64,000 nt of DNA from Limnephilus marmoratus (lineage: Eukaryota > Arthropoda > Insecta > Trichoptera > Limnephilidae), in assembly GCA_917880885.1 (NCBI GenBank), contig OU862927.1:33631571-33695570 (forward strand), given 5' to 3'. Made by a program: the position numbers and the translations under genes. Positions 1 to 9,897 of this stretch are shown one piece after another (the first letter of the stretch is position 1; each line of letters starts with the position of its first letter). Below the pieces are notes generated by a model, which searched no databases, was not told the DNA's origin, and saw only the letters and a list, made by a program, of their open reading frames with translations.

Positions 1-663
1 GCAACAACAGTCCAGAAGAAGAAGACTTTTCGAGTAAAGGGACGTTTGCTTGTCTATGGGCACTTCCGCCTCGCTGGAGTCAACAAGAGCTGAAAATTGG
101 AACCGTTGTGAAATGTACTGTAAATAAACAGTTCAACCAAGTAATACGGACTATATAATTGACTTTTACCCCGCACACTACTTATTTTGTGTTACAAAAT
201 ATTAAAAATAAACATCATTAAAGCTTAAAAAACAACCTTTTCGGTGATATATAATAAACTACATATAAACTAGCTCAAACGCTTTAAATTTGTACCACGA
301 AATATTCCACATTTTGATTCAATTAAATATCTAAGCCTGAACCCGTACTTTGACATAATTTTAAGTATAGGTACAGAAGTACAAATTTTTATCAATCATT
401 TATCTTATTAAAACCGGTATAGGTATATCTGAAAAAATGTACTGGCTTTACGCAGAGTTTTTCTAAATCGGACTTATGACCTTCCCCTTATTTTGAATGT
501 CATGTGTGCAAAATTCCAATCAATCTGGAAATAAAACTGTAGATTTTTTATACAAATTGAACCCACCCGGCCCGCCCGTTACAGTCATTCTTCTATATGA
601 ATAGATAAAAGTATTAAAAAACATCAAATAAATTGAAAATACACACACTATGACCTGCACCCC
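1..663. other. AT-rich sequence, no feature seen
   Basis: No open frame of note, tandem array or terminal repeat was recognised here. The stretch is AT-rich, with one short GC-rich word near 567-580. Confidence 0.5.
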
Positions 664-666
664 TTA

Positions 667-974
667 AGGCCTCGTCAAACAGACGGCGTAAATTACGCCG
701 CGTACTTTCTGTTTGAACGGCTTCAGCGAACAGCAGAGCGTACAGCAGAGCGTACGGCAGAGCGTCGAGCAAGAACGCCCGGCGTAAAATAAAATCTTGT
801 AAAAAAATACAAAGCGACGTCCTAACGCCGCGCTAGAGCGCCTAGAGCATAGCGTACTGGTACGCGTTCGCTCTGTTTGACCGGTTCAGACAAGTTCAGT
901 ACAACACAACGCGGCGTTCGGGCGTATTTTACGCCGTACGCTGCGTAAATTACGCGTTCCTTTTGACGAGGCCT
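667..974. mobile_element. 308-bp MITE, TTA target duplication
   Basis: The ends are inverted copies beginning AGGCCTCGTCAAA. Similarity continues imperfectly for about 35 bp through a GTAAATTACG-type word. TTA flanks both sides (664-666 and 975-977). The interior is CpG-rich and holds near-repeats of CAGAGCGTAC, with no coding capacity. A 3-bp TTA duplication with GGCC-type ends is typical of PIF/Harbinger-derived MITEs. A TTAA reading (piggyBac-like) fits less well because the two ends would then be out of register by one base. Confidence 0.75.
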
Positions 975-977
975 TTA

Positions 978-1660
978 ATGTTGTGTTTATGTACGTAAGT
1001 ATTGGTCGGAGGTCACGTGTCAACGGTAGTTTTATGTTGTATAAATGTAAACTCATAAAGAGTCAGTGATGCACAACCAACGACTAAAAAATGAACGTCA
1101 ACATATATCAAAATCAAACTTTTTGAGACTTCCGACATATTCTTCAACACGGTGTAGAGTAGAATATAGGAATGTATGTGATTGCAATATCGTTAAACAG
1201 ATTTCGATAGTGTAGGTAGTTATTTGTACTTTTGAGGTATCTCAACAGATCTTAGTAAAGTTGTACTATAGAAGAGAGTCAACTGTCGACCGTTCGTGAC
1301 AAATAACCAAACGGTTACGGAAATAGCCGATAATATCCGATCGACAGCTGGGCACCTTCAGTGACGAGTTCTCCTGCTGCAGATAAACACAGAGCATCCA
1401 TTAGAATGAACGTCTAATCCAGTTAGATATTAATTGTAATCAAGACAATAAATAAACACGATTCGTAACCATCGTCACTGCTGAGAATAATTGTTCAGAG
1501 AAAAACACAGAACATCACACTTTTAGTAGAAAATTGTAAGCTTAAAAAACAACTTCAGACAATAAAAAAATTATTTGTAAAGATTTATTTATCGACTGCT
1601 GCACTTTTTTCTTATTTTTCTACGCAACACAATTTTTTAATTTATTTTTTCTCTCTTTCA
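978..1660. other. AT-rich sequence, no feature seen
   Basis: Unassigned intergenic sequence with no recognisable coding or repeat structure. Confidence 0.4.
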
Positions 1661-2160
1661 CCCCTCAGGCTAATTTGTTCGTTTTTGGGAACATCTCATA
1701 TAGGTCTGAAAGAAATCGTTGTATCTCCCTTATTGTCATGGTGAGACACATAATCTAAATGGTGTTAGAAAGAGAAAACACCACACCGTATATTAAAACT
1801 ATATAATAAAAGTTAAGTTACAGAATTAAAATGTTCACATGTATGAATCCAAAGTTTCCGAATGCAATTTGAGAAAAAATTAAGAAATTTGTTAATTTTT
1901 TTTTATGAATTATTTTTAAATGAAACGACAAAAAGTGAGTTAGCAATGACGTTTATAATATTGTTTATATGAGCTTTTTTATGTTTGCTTTTAAATTTTT
2001 AATATTTCTAAAAGCATATGTTTATTTCTAATAATAAAGTTCGAAAGCTTAATTCACCACCTTTCAAAAGCATTTTTTATTTTTCGGATACGTTCAGAAA
2101 TGTTCAATTTATTTGGATTTTATTGCAAAACAGAAATAAGGTGATATTTGTTTCAAAAAT
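1661..2160 (+). repeat. Repeat A, copy 1 (about 0.5 kb)
   Basis: Starts at CTAATTTGTTCG and runs through blocks such as GAAATCGTTGTATCTCCC and GGTGTTAGAAAGAGAAAACA to GGATTTTATTGC. The same blocks recur in the same order at 53507-53990, and inverted at 23480-23925 and 61381-61800. A piece also lies at 59030-59100. No terminal inverted repeat or coding frame is visible, so its class is unknown. Confidence 0.7.
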
Positions 2161-2596
2161 GTTAATAAATGTTTTTTTCTGCTGCTATGAGAAATAGTTA
2201 AGAATACAGGCGAATTCTTCAGTTAATGTTTGGTAATTGTAATTACCGTCTACAGATATCGAAAAATATTAAAAGCTTTGCGGTAATTCCGCTGAAAATT
2301 CCGCTGAAAAACTTTATGAAAATCGGCGACAATTTTGTATCAGCTTTATTTGGAATAAACCTAGACAAATTGGCCATTCTCTCAAAAAGGTTGTGCGTCC
2401 CTGGTCAGATGGAATTTCGCAGTAAACATCAGAGTCGTAGGCAAGTCAAGGTGTGAATACAAATTTACATTATCACACTTTTAAGTAATAAAATTGAGAT
2501 TCTCCGGCATTATGTTGGGGCCCCCAAAACTGAAATTTGATGATAGTAATTATTGTTTCAAAATAAATAATAATGATAAAAGCGATGGTTTTACAA
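2161..2596. other. Unassigned sequence
   Basis: AT-rich. An open frame of 76 codons at 2226-2456 (+) has no recognisable motif and I do not call it a gene. Confidence 0.4.
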
Positions 2597-3093
2597 TTTG
2601 GCAGGCGGGTATGGGTATCGCCGCCCGGGGAACTATTTATTTATTTATTAATTTACGGACAAAAGTACAACAAAAAAACAGAGATGAAGGTGAAGGGAGA
2701 GCACATGTAAATTAATAGCAATTTATTATTTGTTGGGTAATCTCTGTAAGTCACCACAAGTAATTCGCTATGTTTGGTGACTTAGCAGGGGTTCTCGGGT
2801 TCATGGGGTGAGGTTTGTCCGGCTCTCAGCGGCTGATGCGCCTACTATCATTTTTTTTTTTTTTTTTTTTTTTATTAGTAATAGAAGGTACATAAATTAC
2901 AAATAATTTTTATACAGTAATTAATTACATAGTAGAATATTTGATGTACCCCCATAATTAAGCAAGGCTTGTGTGTATGGGGGGGTGTTATTGTATTGCT
3001 TTTTTTATATCATTCAGTTATTAATTACATGGCAGGTCAGATCGGGAGACCAGGCAGGGCTCTCTCGGAATATCACCTTGCACCGCAGTGGAA
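2597..3093 (+). mobile_element. SINE-1 copy, split by insertions
   Basis: Fragments of SINE-1 lie in order. The head is at about 2597-2636, the CACCCCAAGTGGTTCGC-like block at 2735-2848, and the ATCACCTTGCACCGCAGTGG block at 3035-3093. They are separated by an AT-rich insert (about 2637-2734) and by a 22-bp T run plus an AT-rich insert (about 2849-3034). The SINE resumes after the fold-back element at 6302, so it was the target of that insertion. Confidence 0.7.
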
Positions 3094-4007
3094 ATAGTCC
3101 AGTAAACGAATGGTCCAAAAGGAGGTGTAGAGTGCGTGAGCAGGAACCTAAGCGATTCTTTCAGGACTTGTTTAGGGTGCTTAGGGTGTGAACATACTAA
3201 AAGTCCTGACGTCTAGGTGGTGAGCTAGGGGGGGGAGGGGGGGGGGGAAGGTCCCGATTTTCGGGTTTCCGTGTATATCTCAAAAACGGTGCGTCGCAGA
3301 GGAAAACTTTTTAAGAATAAGTAAAAGCTCATAAAATTATCTACAACTTTTATTCTATGCGTAATTTTGGATATCGAAGCCGTTTTGGAGTTATACGCTC
3401 CACAAATGTCAATATTTTCAAAAAAAAAACATTTTACCTCACATTTTTCGTCAAACATTCCTTCATATCGTCTAAAATATTGATCCAAGAAAGAAATTCA
3501 ATTAAAAAAAGTTGTAGATAATTTAATTACCTTTTAGAATATGTATACATATCTACATAAATCTCCAACCAGTAAATATTTACAGCAATTTTAAGTTTTT
3601 TTGTAAAATGTCGTCATTTTCAGAAAAAGCTGTTTTTTCTTACCAAAATGTTAAGATGGGTTTTTTCTTCATGGGAAATTCCTTATTAATTGTTGCACGC
3701 AAGAAAGCAGGTAAGTTGTTCTCGAACAGATGATTAGTGGAATTCATTTTATAATCATTATTATTGTGATGGGTGATTAGGTTAGTCGTCGGAGATGCTA
3801 CAATAACGTGCTACGATGCTGTTCGAGTTGGTGAAAAGGCAATGAATGCTATAGTGGGCTTGACATTCTCATACATCAAGTTGTCCCGCAAAGATCGGGC
3901 ATTCCCAATGTCTTCTGTCAGCTCGTCGATAAAAATTCACGATGAAAGGATTTGATGAAATTCTTTGAGTGTGAGTTGGCCCCATTTCCCTTGGCACTGT
4001 TCAATGA
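3094..4007 (+). repeat. Fold-back left arm
   Basis: Inverted counterpart of 5335-6294. Compared with the right arm it lacks 61 bp after position 3949 and carries about 10 extra bases near 3110-3122. Both arms keep an open frame encoding the shared N-terminal segment of the internal gene. Confidence 0.85.
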
Positions 4008-5288
4008 AAGTGGGATGCGAAAGACAACTAAATCTGTTCTGTATAGCTTATTCGAGCCTACCAAAAAAACTGTTCTACTGTCTCAGATGAACATAGTTGT
4101 GGACGGAGGATTTCTACTATACAGAGTAATTTGACAAAAAGATGCCTCCGTTGACGCAATTTGTGATCGTTATATCACTTATGTCAACCACCACTATCCT
4201 GGTATGACTCGCACTGTGGTATTTGATGGGTACGCAAATCCAGTCAATAGTACGAAATTACAAGAACAGATGCGACGATACAGACTGAGAAGGTCAGCCA
4301 ACATCAATTTGACATGTAACAAATCAATACCCGTTAAACAGGAAGATTTTTTATCCAATCCTACCAACAAAAGTAACTTCATCTCATTACTACAGACAAA
4401 GTTTCGGGAGAATGGGATACAGATTCTTCAGGCCACCGATGATGCTGACGTCCTTATCGTGAAGACTGCTGTGGAACTATCCTTTCACAACTCAGTGGCT
4501 ATCTTTAGTGAGGGTGTTCACCTCAGTGTCCTTTTGATTGCTTCCACTCCTCCCGCCTAAGATATTCTGCTGCTGAAACCCTGACGAGGGAAAACCAAAA
4601 CAATGGCACTGTCCACCCAAGAGATGCAGCATCGTGGATTTGAATACATCATATTTTTACATTCATTTACCGGATGCGATACAACGTCTGCAACTTTCAG
4701 GAGAAGCAAGGTGGGCTTTTCAAAATTGTACTTGGAGTCAGAAATGATCAAGCAAGCGGCAATGATCTTTTACAACCCCTCCTCTACTCACGACGAGGTT
4801 GAAGAGGCTGTAAATAAATGCTTCCTGAAATGGTATGCGGCGCCAAAAAGACAGACTCCCTTAACCAGTACCGCTTCCAGTCGTTCACAAAGGTCCGTGG
4901 CAAATATGAAGTCTGACATCAGCTCCCTCCCTCCAACAGAGAGTGCAGCTAAACAGCATTCCCGGCGGACATACCACCAAGTTCAGCAGTGGCTCGGGAT
5001 TGACTGCCCCTGAAGAATGGGGGTGGAAACATGGTCCTTTTGAAAATGATATTTTGCCGCTGCACCAAGGATTGTGCAATTGGCAAATGTGGATGCCTAA
5101 AAGCAATGCTGACCTGTTCTGCAGCGTGCCTTCACTGCCAAGGGAGATGCCTCAATAGCGTGCCTGTTGCCGAGGGCGACGATGAAGACGACGTAGAGCC
5201 CTTTCAGCAAGAACCATCCACCACTGAGAATGACGATGCCATGGATAAACAACGTTTGTCAGGACCCTCACGTCCAAAGAGGATATGA
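3773..5288 (+). pseudogene. Decayed ORF of unknown family, cysteine-rich C-terminus
   Basis: One ancestral frame can be followed through at least six lesions. An opening segment (3773-3955) contains RVGEKAMNAIVGL and SRKDRAFPMSS. A 61-bp deletion then shifts the frame, after which FELAPFPLALF-type sequence continues to a TGA at 4132. The same frame resumes with VVFDGYANP and TDDADVLIVKTAVEL, meets stops at 4558 and 4582, and resumes with FLHSFTGCDTTSA (about 4660). After a further stop near 5011 the frame shifts twice into EEWGWKHGPF and a tail with ten or so cysteines (5058-5150), then an acidic segment ending at 5288. From memory, the GCDTTSA motif and the acidic DAD cluster resemble a widespread family of uncharacterised arthropod and cnidarian proteins with a possible PIN/FEN1-like nuclease fold and a cysteine cluster. 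That is family knowledge held with moderate certainty. The second acidic position expected after the DAD block reads EGVHL here, so it may be lost. Not functional in this copy. Confidence 0.6.
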
Positions 5289-5334
5289 AAACGTGAATCC
5301 ATATAAAGTTGAGAGTGTAACTTGATGTTATTGA

Positions 5335-6294
5335 GAACAGTGCCAAGGGAAATGGGGCCAACTCATACTCAAAAAATTTCATCGAATCCTTATCTGATCG
5401 TTTACTTATACACATCCGCTGAAACAGCAATGTTGGGTCAACTGCAACCTTTTCATCGTGAATTTTTATCGACGAGCTGACAGAAGACATTGGGAATGCC
5501 CGATCTTTGCGGGACAACTTGATGTCTGAGAATTTCAAGCCCACTATCGCATTCATTGCCTTTTCACCAACTCGAACAGCATCGTAGCATGTTATTGTAG
5601 CATCTCCGACGACTAACCTAATTACCCATCACAATAATAATGATTATAAAATGAATTCCACTAATCATCTGTTCGAGAACAATTTACCTGCTTTCTTGCG
5701 TGCAAAAATTAATAAGGAAATTCCCACGAAGAAAAAACCCGTCTTAATAATTTGGTAAGAAAAAACAGCTTTTTCTGAAAATGACGATATTTTACGAAAA
5801 AACTTAAAATTGCTGTAAATATTTACTGGTTGGAGATTTATTTAGATATGTATATATATTCTAAAAGGTAATTAAATTATCTACAACTTTTTTCAAACGC
5901 ATTTCTTTCTTGGATGAATATTTTAGACGATACGAAGGAATGTTTGATGAAAAAAGTGAGGAAAAATGATTTTTTTCGAAAATATTGACATTTGTGGAGC
6001 GTATAACTCAAAAACGGCTTCGATTTCCAAAATTACGTATAGAATAAAAGTTGTAGATAATTTTATGAGCTTTTACTTATTCTAAAAAAGTTTTCCTTTG
6101 CGACGCACCGTTTTTGAGATATACACGGAAACCCGGAAATCGGGACTTTCCCCCCCCCCCCCCCCCCCCTAGCTCACCACCTAGACGTCAGGACTTTTAG
6201 TATGTTCACACCCTAAGCACCCTAAACAAGTCCTGAAAGAATCGCTTAGGTTCCTGCTCACGCACTCTACAACTCCTTCCTTTACTGGACTAAA
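5335..6294 (-). repeat. Fold-back right arm
   Basis: Inverted copy of 3094-4007. On the minus strand it keeps an open frame (5556 back to about 5335) covering the N-terminal segment of the internal gene, without the 61-bp deletion that broke the left arm. It therefore preserves the ancestral reading better than the gene's own start. Confidence 0.85.
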
Positions 6295-6301
6295 AGTGGA
6301 A

Positions 6302-6335
6302 GGGATGGAATCATTCGTCTGTCTCATTTTCATTA
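6302..6335 (+). mobile_element. SINE-1 remainder after fold-back insertion
   Basis: GGGATGGAATCATTCGTCTG continues the SINE-1 body interrupted at 3093. This confirms the insertion site and the 7-bp duplication. Confidence 0.65.
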
Positions 6336-6640
6336 TACAGTTATTTGGTGTGTATGAAAGAGCTGCAGCATTTTATGTTTTAACAAAAGGAAACCCGTTT
6401 TTTAAGTTTTGGAATTCACTCACACTTAAATTTTTTCCTTGTAACTACATTCCATACTTTCAAAATTATCGTCACGGCTAGAGTAGCATTGTAGGGGTCT
6501 ACGGAGACGTCACGGTGCGGTGTGTGAGAGAGATGCAAGAAAATGATGACTTTTTTCCTTTGGAGGAAACAGACCTACGTATATTATGTAGGTATCGATC
6601 TTTTGAAAGAGCTGCAGCATTATTGTGTTAACACAAAAGA
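6336..6640 (-). repeat. Repeat B fragment
   Basis: Blocks AAGAGCTGCAGCATTTTATG, TAGGGGTCTACGGAGACGTC and GAGAGAGATGCAAGAAAATG recur inverted at 19900-20050 and 32900-33070. Repeat B is the long-TIR family described at 19754-20868. A 61-codon open frame (6296-6481) lies on repeat sequence and is not a gene. Confidence 0.6.
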
Positions 6641-7675
6641 CAGAAGAAGACAAAACCGGAAATATGTCATTTTAAAATCAAATTTTAGACGTATTGACTC
6701 TTTTCCACAAAAATTATAAATTGATTTCGAAAGATTGTTCTTTTATCTAGTAAAGCTAAGTTGTAAATTTTGAGAAAATATGTTTATTTTTAGTACAATA
6801 GGGTTTTACCGTAGGTCGTTGGCAGATTTGTTAAATTTTCAAACAAAATTTTGTGTTGTACAACATTTCAAATCATGGGATCACGCAATAAAATAAATCA
6901 ATAAATTATTTGGGAAAGTTACTTTTCAGAATTTTAATTTTAATTCAAATAAATCACAAAAAAAATATCCGCGGCCTTGTTATGTGATGAAAATACTTCA
7001 GTTTGTCTATTTATTTACAGTCTTACAAACTAATATATTTAAAAAAAATACTTAGACTTAATTTTGCTTAGACATTATTGTACCATTGAGGGTAGGTTTT
7101 TCAATTTGGGAGGCGGGAATGGGTACCGCCGCCCCGGGAACCTTTATTGGATAACCAACACCTCTGCCATAGGTCACCCCAAGTGGTTCGCTACGTTTGA
7201 TGATTTAGCAGGGGTGCCCTGGTTCATGGGGTGAGGTTTGTCTAGGTCTTGGAGGCTGATGACCAGGACATACTGAACCCCAGATTCCTACCCACCCCTT
7301 AAACCCTTTTCCTTCCCAGAACTCTCCTCTCCTTCCTTTCCTTAAAAAAACCCTCCACACAGCATCCTCAAAGATGACATAGGCCCTGAGGTAAATTATT
7401 TTCCTCAGGGCCTCCTGTGTGGAGCTCATGTAAAAAAAAAAAAGGTACATAATTTTAATAGTTTTATCGTCACGAGTTTGAGCATTTTTGAATGTAGGTA
7501 TTTATCAAAGCAATTTTTGAATGAAATAAAATCGATAAGGAATTATTATGTTAAAATGCTGGTCTGGTGAATAATTAATCTTTCTCTTTGGAACCGCCCT
7601 GTACAGTTGCAAGCGTACGGTCGCAAGATCATCGTTCGACGAAATTAAAATTCTCAGCCGCTGGTTAATGACTCA
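6641..7675 (-). mobile_element. Repeat C (TTAA family) copy, split by SINE-1
   Basis: The reverse complement matches 18036-18755 in two blocks, 6650-6900 (Repeat C 3' part) and about 7450-7670 (5' part with the GGCTG-AAAATC-type start). A SINE-1 copy (7103-7443) sits between them. The ends are eroded and TTAA is not clearly preserved. Confidence 0.6.
7103..7443 (+). mobile_element. SINE-1 copy, nearly complete short form
   Basis: Begins AATTTGGGAGGCGGGAATGG, the same start seen in inverted copies ending at 31859, 47694 and 53415. It ends in GTGTGGAGCTCATG followed by 12 A residues. The last 130 bp match the 3' end of the LINE at 39360-39495, including a stem-loop GGCCCTGAGG / CCTCAGGGCC at 7392-7421. 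It lies inside a Repeat C copy. No clear A or B box pair was found in the head, so its promoter origin is open. Confidence 0.8.
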
Positions 7676-7745
7676 AAGACCGTACGTTTATTGCCTTTTT
7701 TTGCCGTCACGGTACCGTTACCGTGAATCGTTACGGTAATTAGTT
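7676..7745 (-). repeat. Repeat B terminal fragment
   Basis: TTGCCTTTTTTTGCCGTCAC and GGTACCGTTACCGTGAATCG match the terminal 60 bp of Repeat B at 32450-32510 and 60170-60230. Confidence 0.6.
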
Positions 7746-7929
7746 TTACTTATTAAGTTATTCCTAAAATTCTAAATACATACAATAATTCCCATGGGCT
7801 CGGTCGAGTAACGATAGTGTATCTTGTTCTGTGAACTCAACACAACAATGACCTATTCAGTACCTTGTTCTAGCCAGATCTGATGCCATGGAGACTGCAT
7901 ACTCATTTAATTTTATTTTAAATAGTTAG
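7746..7929. other. Unassigned sequence
   Basis: AT-rich and without a recognised feature. Confidence 0.35.
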
Positions 7930-8047
7930 GTTTTTATGCGAATACCGCACAATAGTCCCAACTGCTCCAAACCGCCTGGAAATTATGAGACTATGGCATC
8001 CCCAATTGGGCTGTGTTATGAGTATGAAGATAGTGAGGAGGGGAAGT

Positions 8048-8541
8048 TCTTCTTCTTCTTTTTCTTCTTCTTCTTTCGTATGGTGGGGGGTCAGAGGGGG
8101 ACATCTAGGTCAGCGAGCCAGTCTAGGGCCTCAGGCGTTGCCCTGTGGACCTCATCAATCCCGCCGGGGAATGAATGGAGCGGGCATTCGTTGACCACAT
8201 GTTCGGTGGTCTGCACCGCACCGCATTCACACGTCGCCGACTCTTTAAGGCCCCATCTATTCATCATGTGAGCACAACGGCTATGGGAGCACCTTATCCT
8301 ATTGATGGCAGTCCAGAGTTTGCGAGGCAATGAGAACCCAGGCTGTCTCTCAGTGGGGTCTTGCACGAGATGGGCGTTTTTGACGTTGGCTGATTGCCAC
8401 TCAAGCTTCCACCTATCTTCTGGGGTGAGAGGTGTTCGAAGGAGTCTTTCTCCTTCCGTCCAGAAGGGTTTTCGAGACTTTAAGCGGCATGCCGGGTGAG
8501 AAACGACATCATCGTGCAAGGGTATTTCGCTTTTTTGCAGC
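8048..8541 (-). mobile_element. 5'-truncated LINE insertion with 12-bp TSD
   Basis: 494 bp between two exact copies of AGGAGGGGAAGT (8036-8047 and 8542-8553), in minus orientation. The 3' end is a GAA-rich microsatellite tail (8048-8073 on the plus strand as CTT repeats). Tail microsatellites and 5' truncation are standard for target-primed insertion of non-LTR elements. Confidence 0.85.
8091..8541 (-). pseudogene. LINE ORF2 C-terminal fragment (Cys/His knuckle)
   Basis: About 150 codons remain open to the natural stop. Visible blocks in order are RKLWTAINRIRCSH, RWGLKESATCECGAV, TTEHVVNECPLHSFPGG and EALDWLADLDVPL. The C-x-C ... H ... C pattern downstream of the reverse transcriptase is the C-terminal zinc-knuckle-like segment of many non-LTR retrotransposon ORF2 proteins in insects and vertebrates. 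Endonuclease and reverse transcriptase domains are absent, so this copy is inactive although its frame is clean, which suggests a fairly recent insertion. The open frame continues upstream into SINE-2 sequence by chance as far as 8579. Confidence 0.8.
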
Positions 8542-8885
8542 AGGAGGGGAAGTAGATGGGGAAGTACCTGGCTATTCATATCTGGTCACCAAACACGGTT
8601 TAAGCCATTTCAAGCAACGTTTCAATTCTGAATGGTGGTCTTCCACCGGGGCGATACTGAGAGTATCTTACACTCTGGAACGTGTCGAAAATGTACTATT
8701 AAATTAATAAATTGTGAAATAACTCCGGAATTTGAACCGGCGACCTCCAGATTGCTGGTTGAGAAACACGACCGCAAAGCACAAAGGCCGTCAAAATAAA
8801 TAGAATTGTTTAGAATGCGGTATACAATCAATAATCTTTGTTAAAATATTAAAGGAAATAAACGCTAACTCTTTTTAACCATTAA

Positions 8886-9076
8886 TTTATTTGAATTTAT
8901 TCACCAACCGGTTTCGCTTGGCTCCAGTTTCATTAGGGTAAATATTTTAACTTTAAAAATATACATAGTGTGCCCCTCTTTACATACGAATTGCTCACAC
9001 TACATATTATTTATAATTTTTACCCGGATGAAGTTTGAGCCAAGCGAAACCGGTTGGTGAGTAAATTTAAATAAAT
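8886..9076. ncRNA. Inverted pair of hammerhead-like motifs (Penelope type)
   Basis: The arms (8886-8940 and 9020-9076) are inverted copies. On the plus strand: CGGATGA (9025-9031), stem GTTTG/CAAGC (9033-9037 with 9041-9045), GAAA (9046-9049), palindromic ACCGGT (9049-9054), presumed cleavage after T9055, and ACC/GGT closing stem I (9022-9024 with 9056-9058). One core base is altered (CTGA expected, CGGA seen). The minus-strand arm is more decayed (CTAATGA). Minimal hammerheads with palindromic stem III that may act as dimers are known from Penelope-like retroelements. Confidence 0.55.
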
Positions 9077-9078
9077 AA

Positions 9079-9895
9079 GTGTGTGAAAACGATGTGTAAG
9101 ACGTATGAAACGTCCTATGTATTTCTTTTGTGATGCAAAGTTATCTAATAGTGTATTTATCTTGTTCCAGGTAAGACGATTCACCTTTATTACCGGGTTG
9201 GGAGAATTCTTCATTACTCGTGACTGTAAGTATGCGCCGATTCTGTGAAGCGAGGCTTATATTGGGAACCCGACGATTTGGACCCTTCGGCTACAAGAGA
9301 AGAGAAATCAACAGTTGAATTTTTACATTTTTTACACTATGACTACTTAAAATTCAACCAATTTTTAAAATTTCCTCCTAGTCATAAGAAATGTACAGAA
9401 TTTTTTTTATTATTTATTTTTATTTCATAATATTTTATTTGTTACAGATTTTTGGTTTTATGGCTACCACACTAATTAAAAAATACTATTCTATTGAAAC
9501 AAAAAATAAACATACTAAATAAAAATTAAGAAATAGATAAAAGTAAATGAAAAATAAAGAAAAAAAATATTTTTAAAGAAAAATAGAAATAAAAATGAAA
9601 AACTCACGTATTCTACACAAATAAATAAATTAAAACATAAATAAAATTAGTTTGAAAAATTAAGAGAGAAAAAAATATATTTTAAAGAAAAATAGAAATA
9701 AAAATGGAAATAAAAATTTCGAAATTCAACAATTAATAATTAAAATGTAGCTTTAAGAACTCGTTTATTCTTTGATGTACGCTAGTCCCCTTTCAAATAT
9801 ACCATGTTGTACACGTGCTATATAAAATGATTTAGAATTATTTGACTTTATGTCAGTACTCAAAGCATTAGATTATATGTATTTTAGGAGCGATG
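9079..9895. other. AT-rich sequence with A-rich quasi-repeats
   Basis: From 9480 to 9720 the AAAGAAAAATAGAAATAAAA type of block occurs twice about 125 bp apart. A 61-codon open frame at 9245-9430 has no recognisable motif. Nothing else seen. Confidence 0.4.
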
Positions 9896-9897
9896 TA

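Larger units (their letters stand above)
3094..6294. mobile_element. 3.2-kb fold-back transposon with ~0.9-kb inverted arms
   Basis: AGTGGAA is duplicated exactly at both borders (3087-3093 and 6295-6301), and the host SINE-1 reads continuously across the insertion. The ends are inverted copies around TAGTCCAGTAAA. The two arms (about 3094-4007 and 5335-6294) are inverted copies that look roughly 95% identical by eye over their inner part, and each contains a G/C homopolymer tract (3228-3248; 6151-6169). The arms include the first part of the internal coding sequence, so the right end is an inverted duplicate of the left end and first exon-like segment. The centre (about 4008-5334) is single-copy within the element. 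No DDE transposase is recognisable. Long fold-back ends occur in several DNA transposon superfamilies; 7-8-bp duplications fit hAT- or P-type integrases, but the class cannot be assigned. Confidence 0.85.
7930..8800 (-). mobile_element. SINE-2 (tRNA-headed), split by a LINE
   Basis: Read on the minus strand, the tRNA-like head lies near 8800-8715, with a B-box-like GGTTCAAATTCCGG at 8726-8739. The body follows (GAATAGCCAGGTACTTCCCC at 8575-8556). It then continues after the LINE at 8035-7930 with CCCAATTGGGGATGCCATAG and GAGCAGTTGGGACTATTGTG. The uninterrupted version is at 24893-25318. A 12-bp duplication, AGGAGGGGAAGT, flanks the LINE insertion. Confidence 0.8.

Noticed and set aside
664..978. 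piggyBac-type TTAA duplication for the first MITE
   Set aside because: With TTAA the two ends are out of register by one base; TTA with AGGCC ends aligns exactly.
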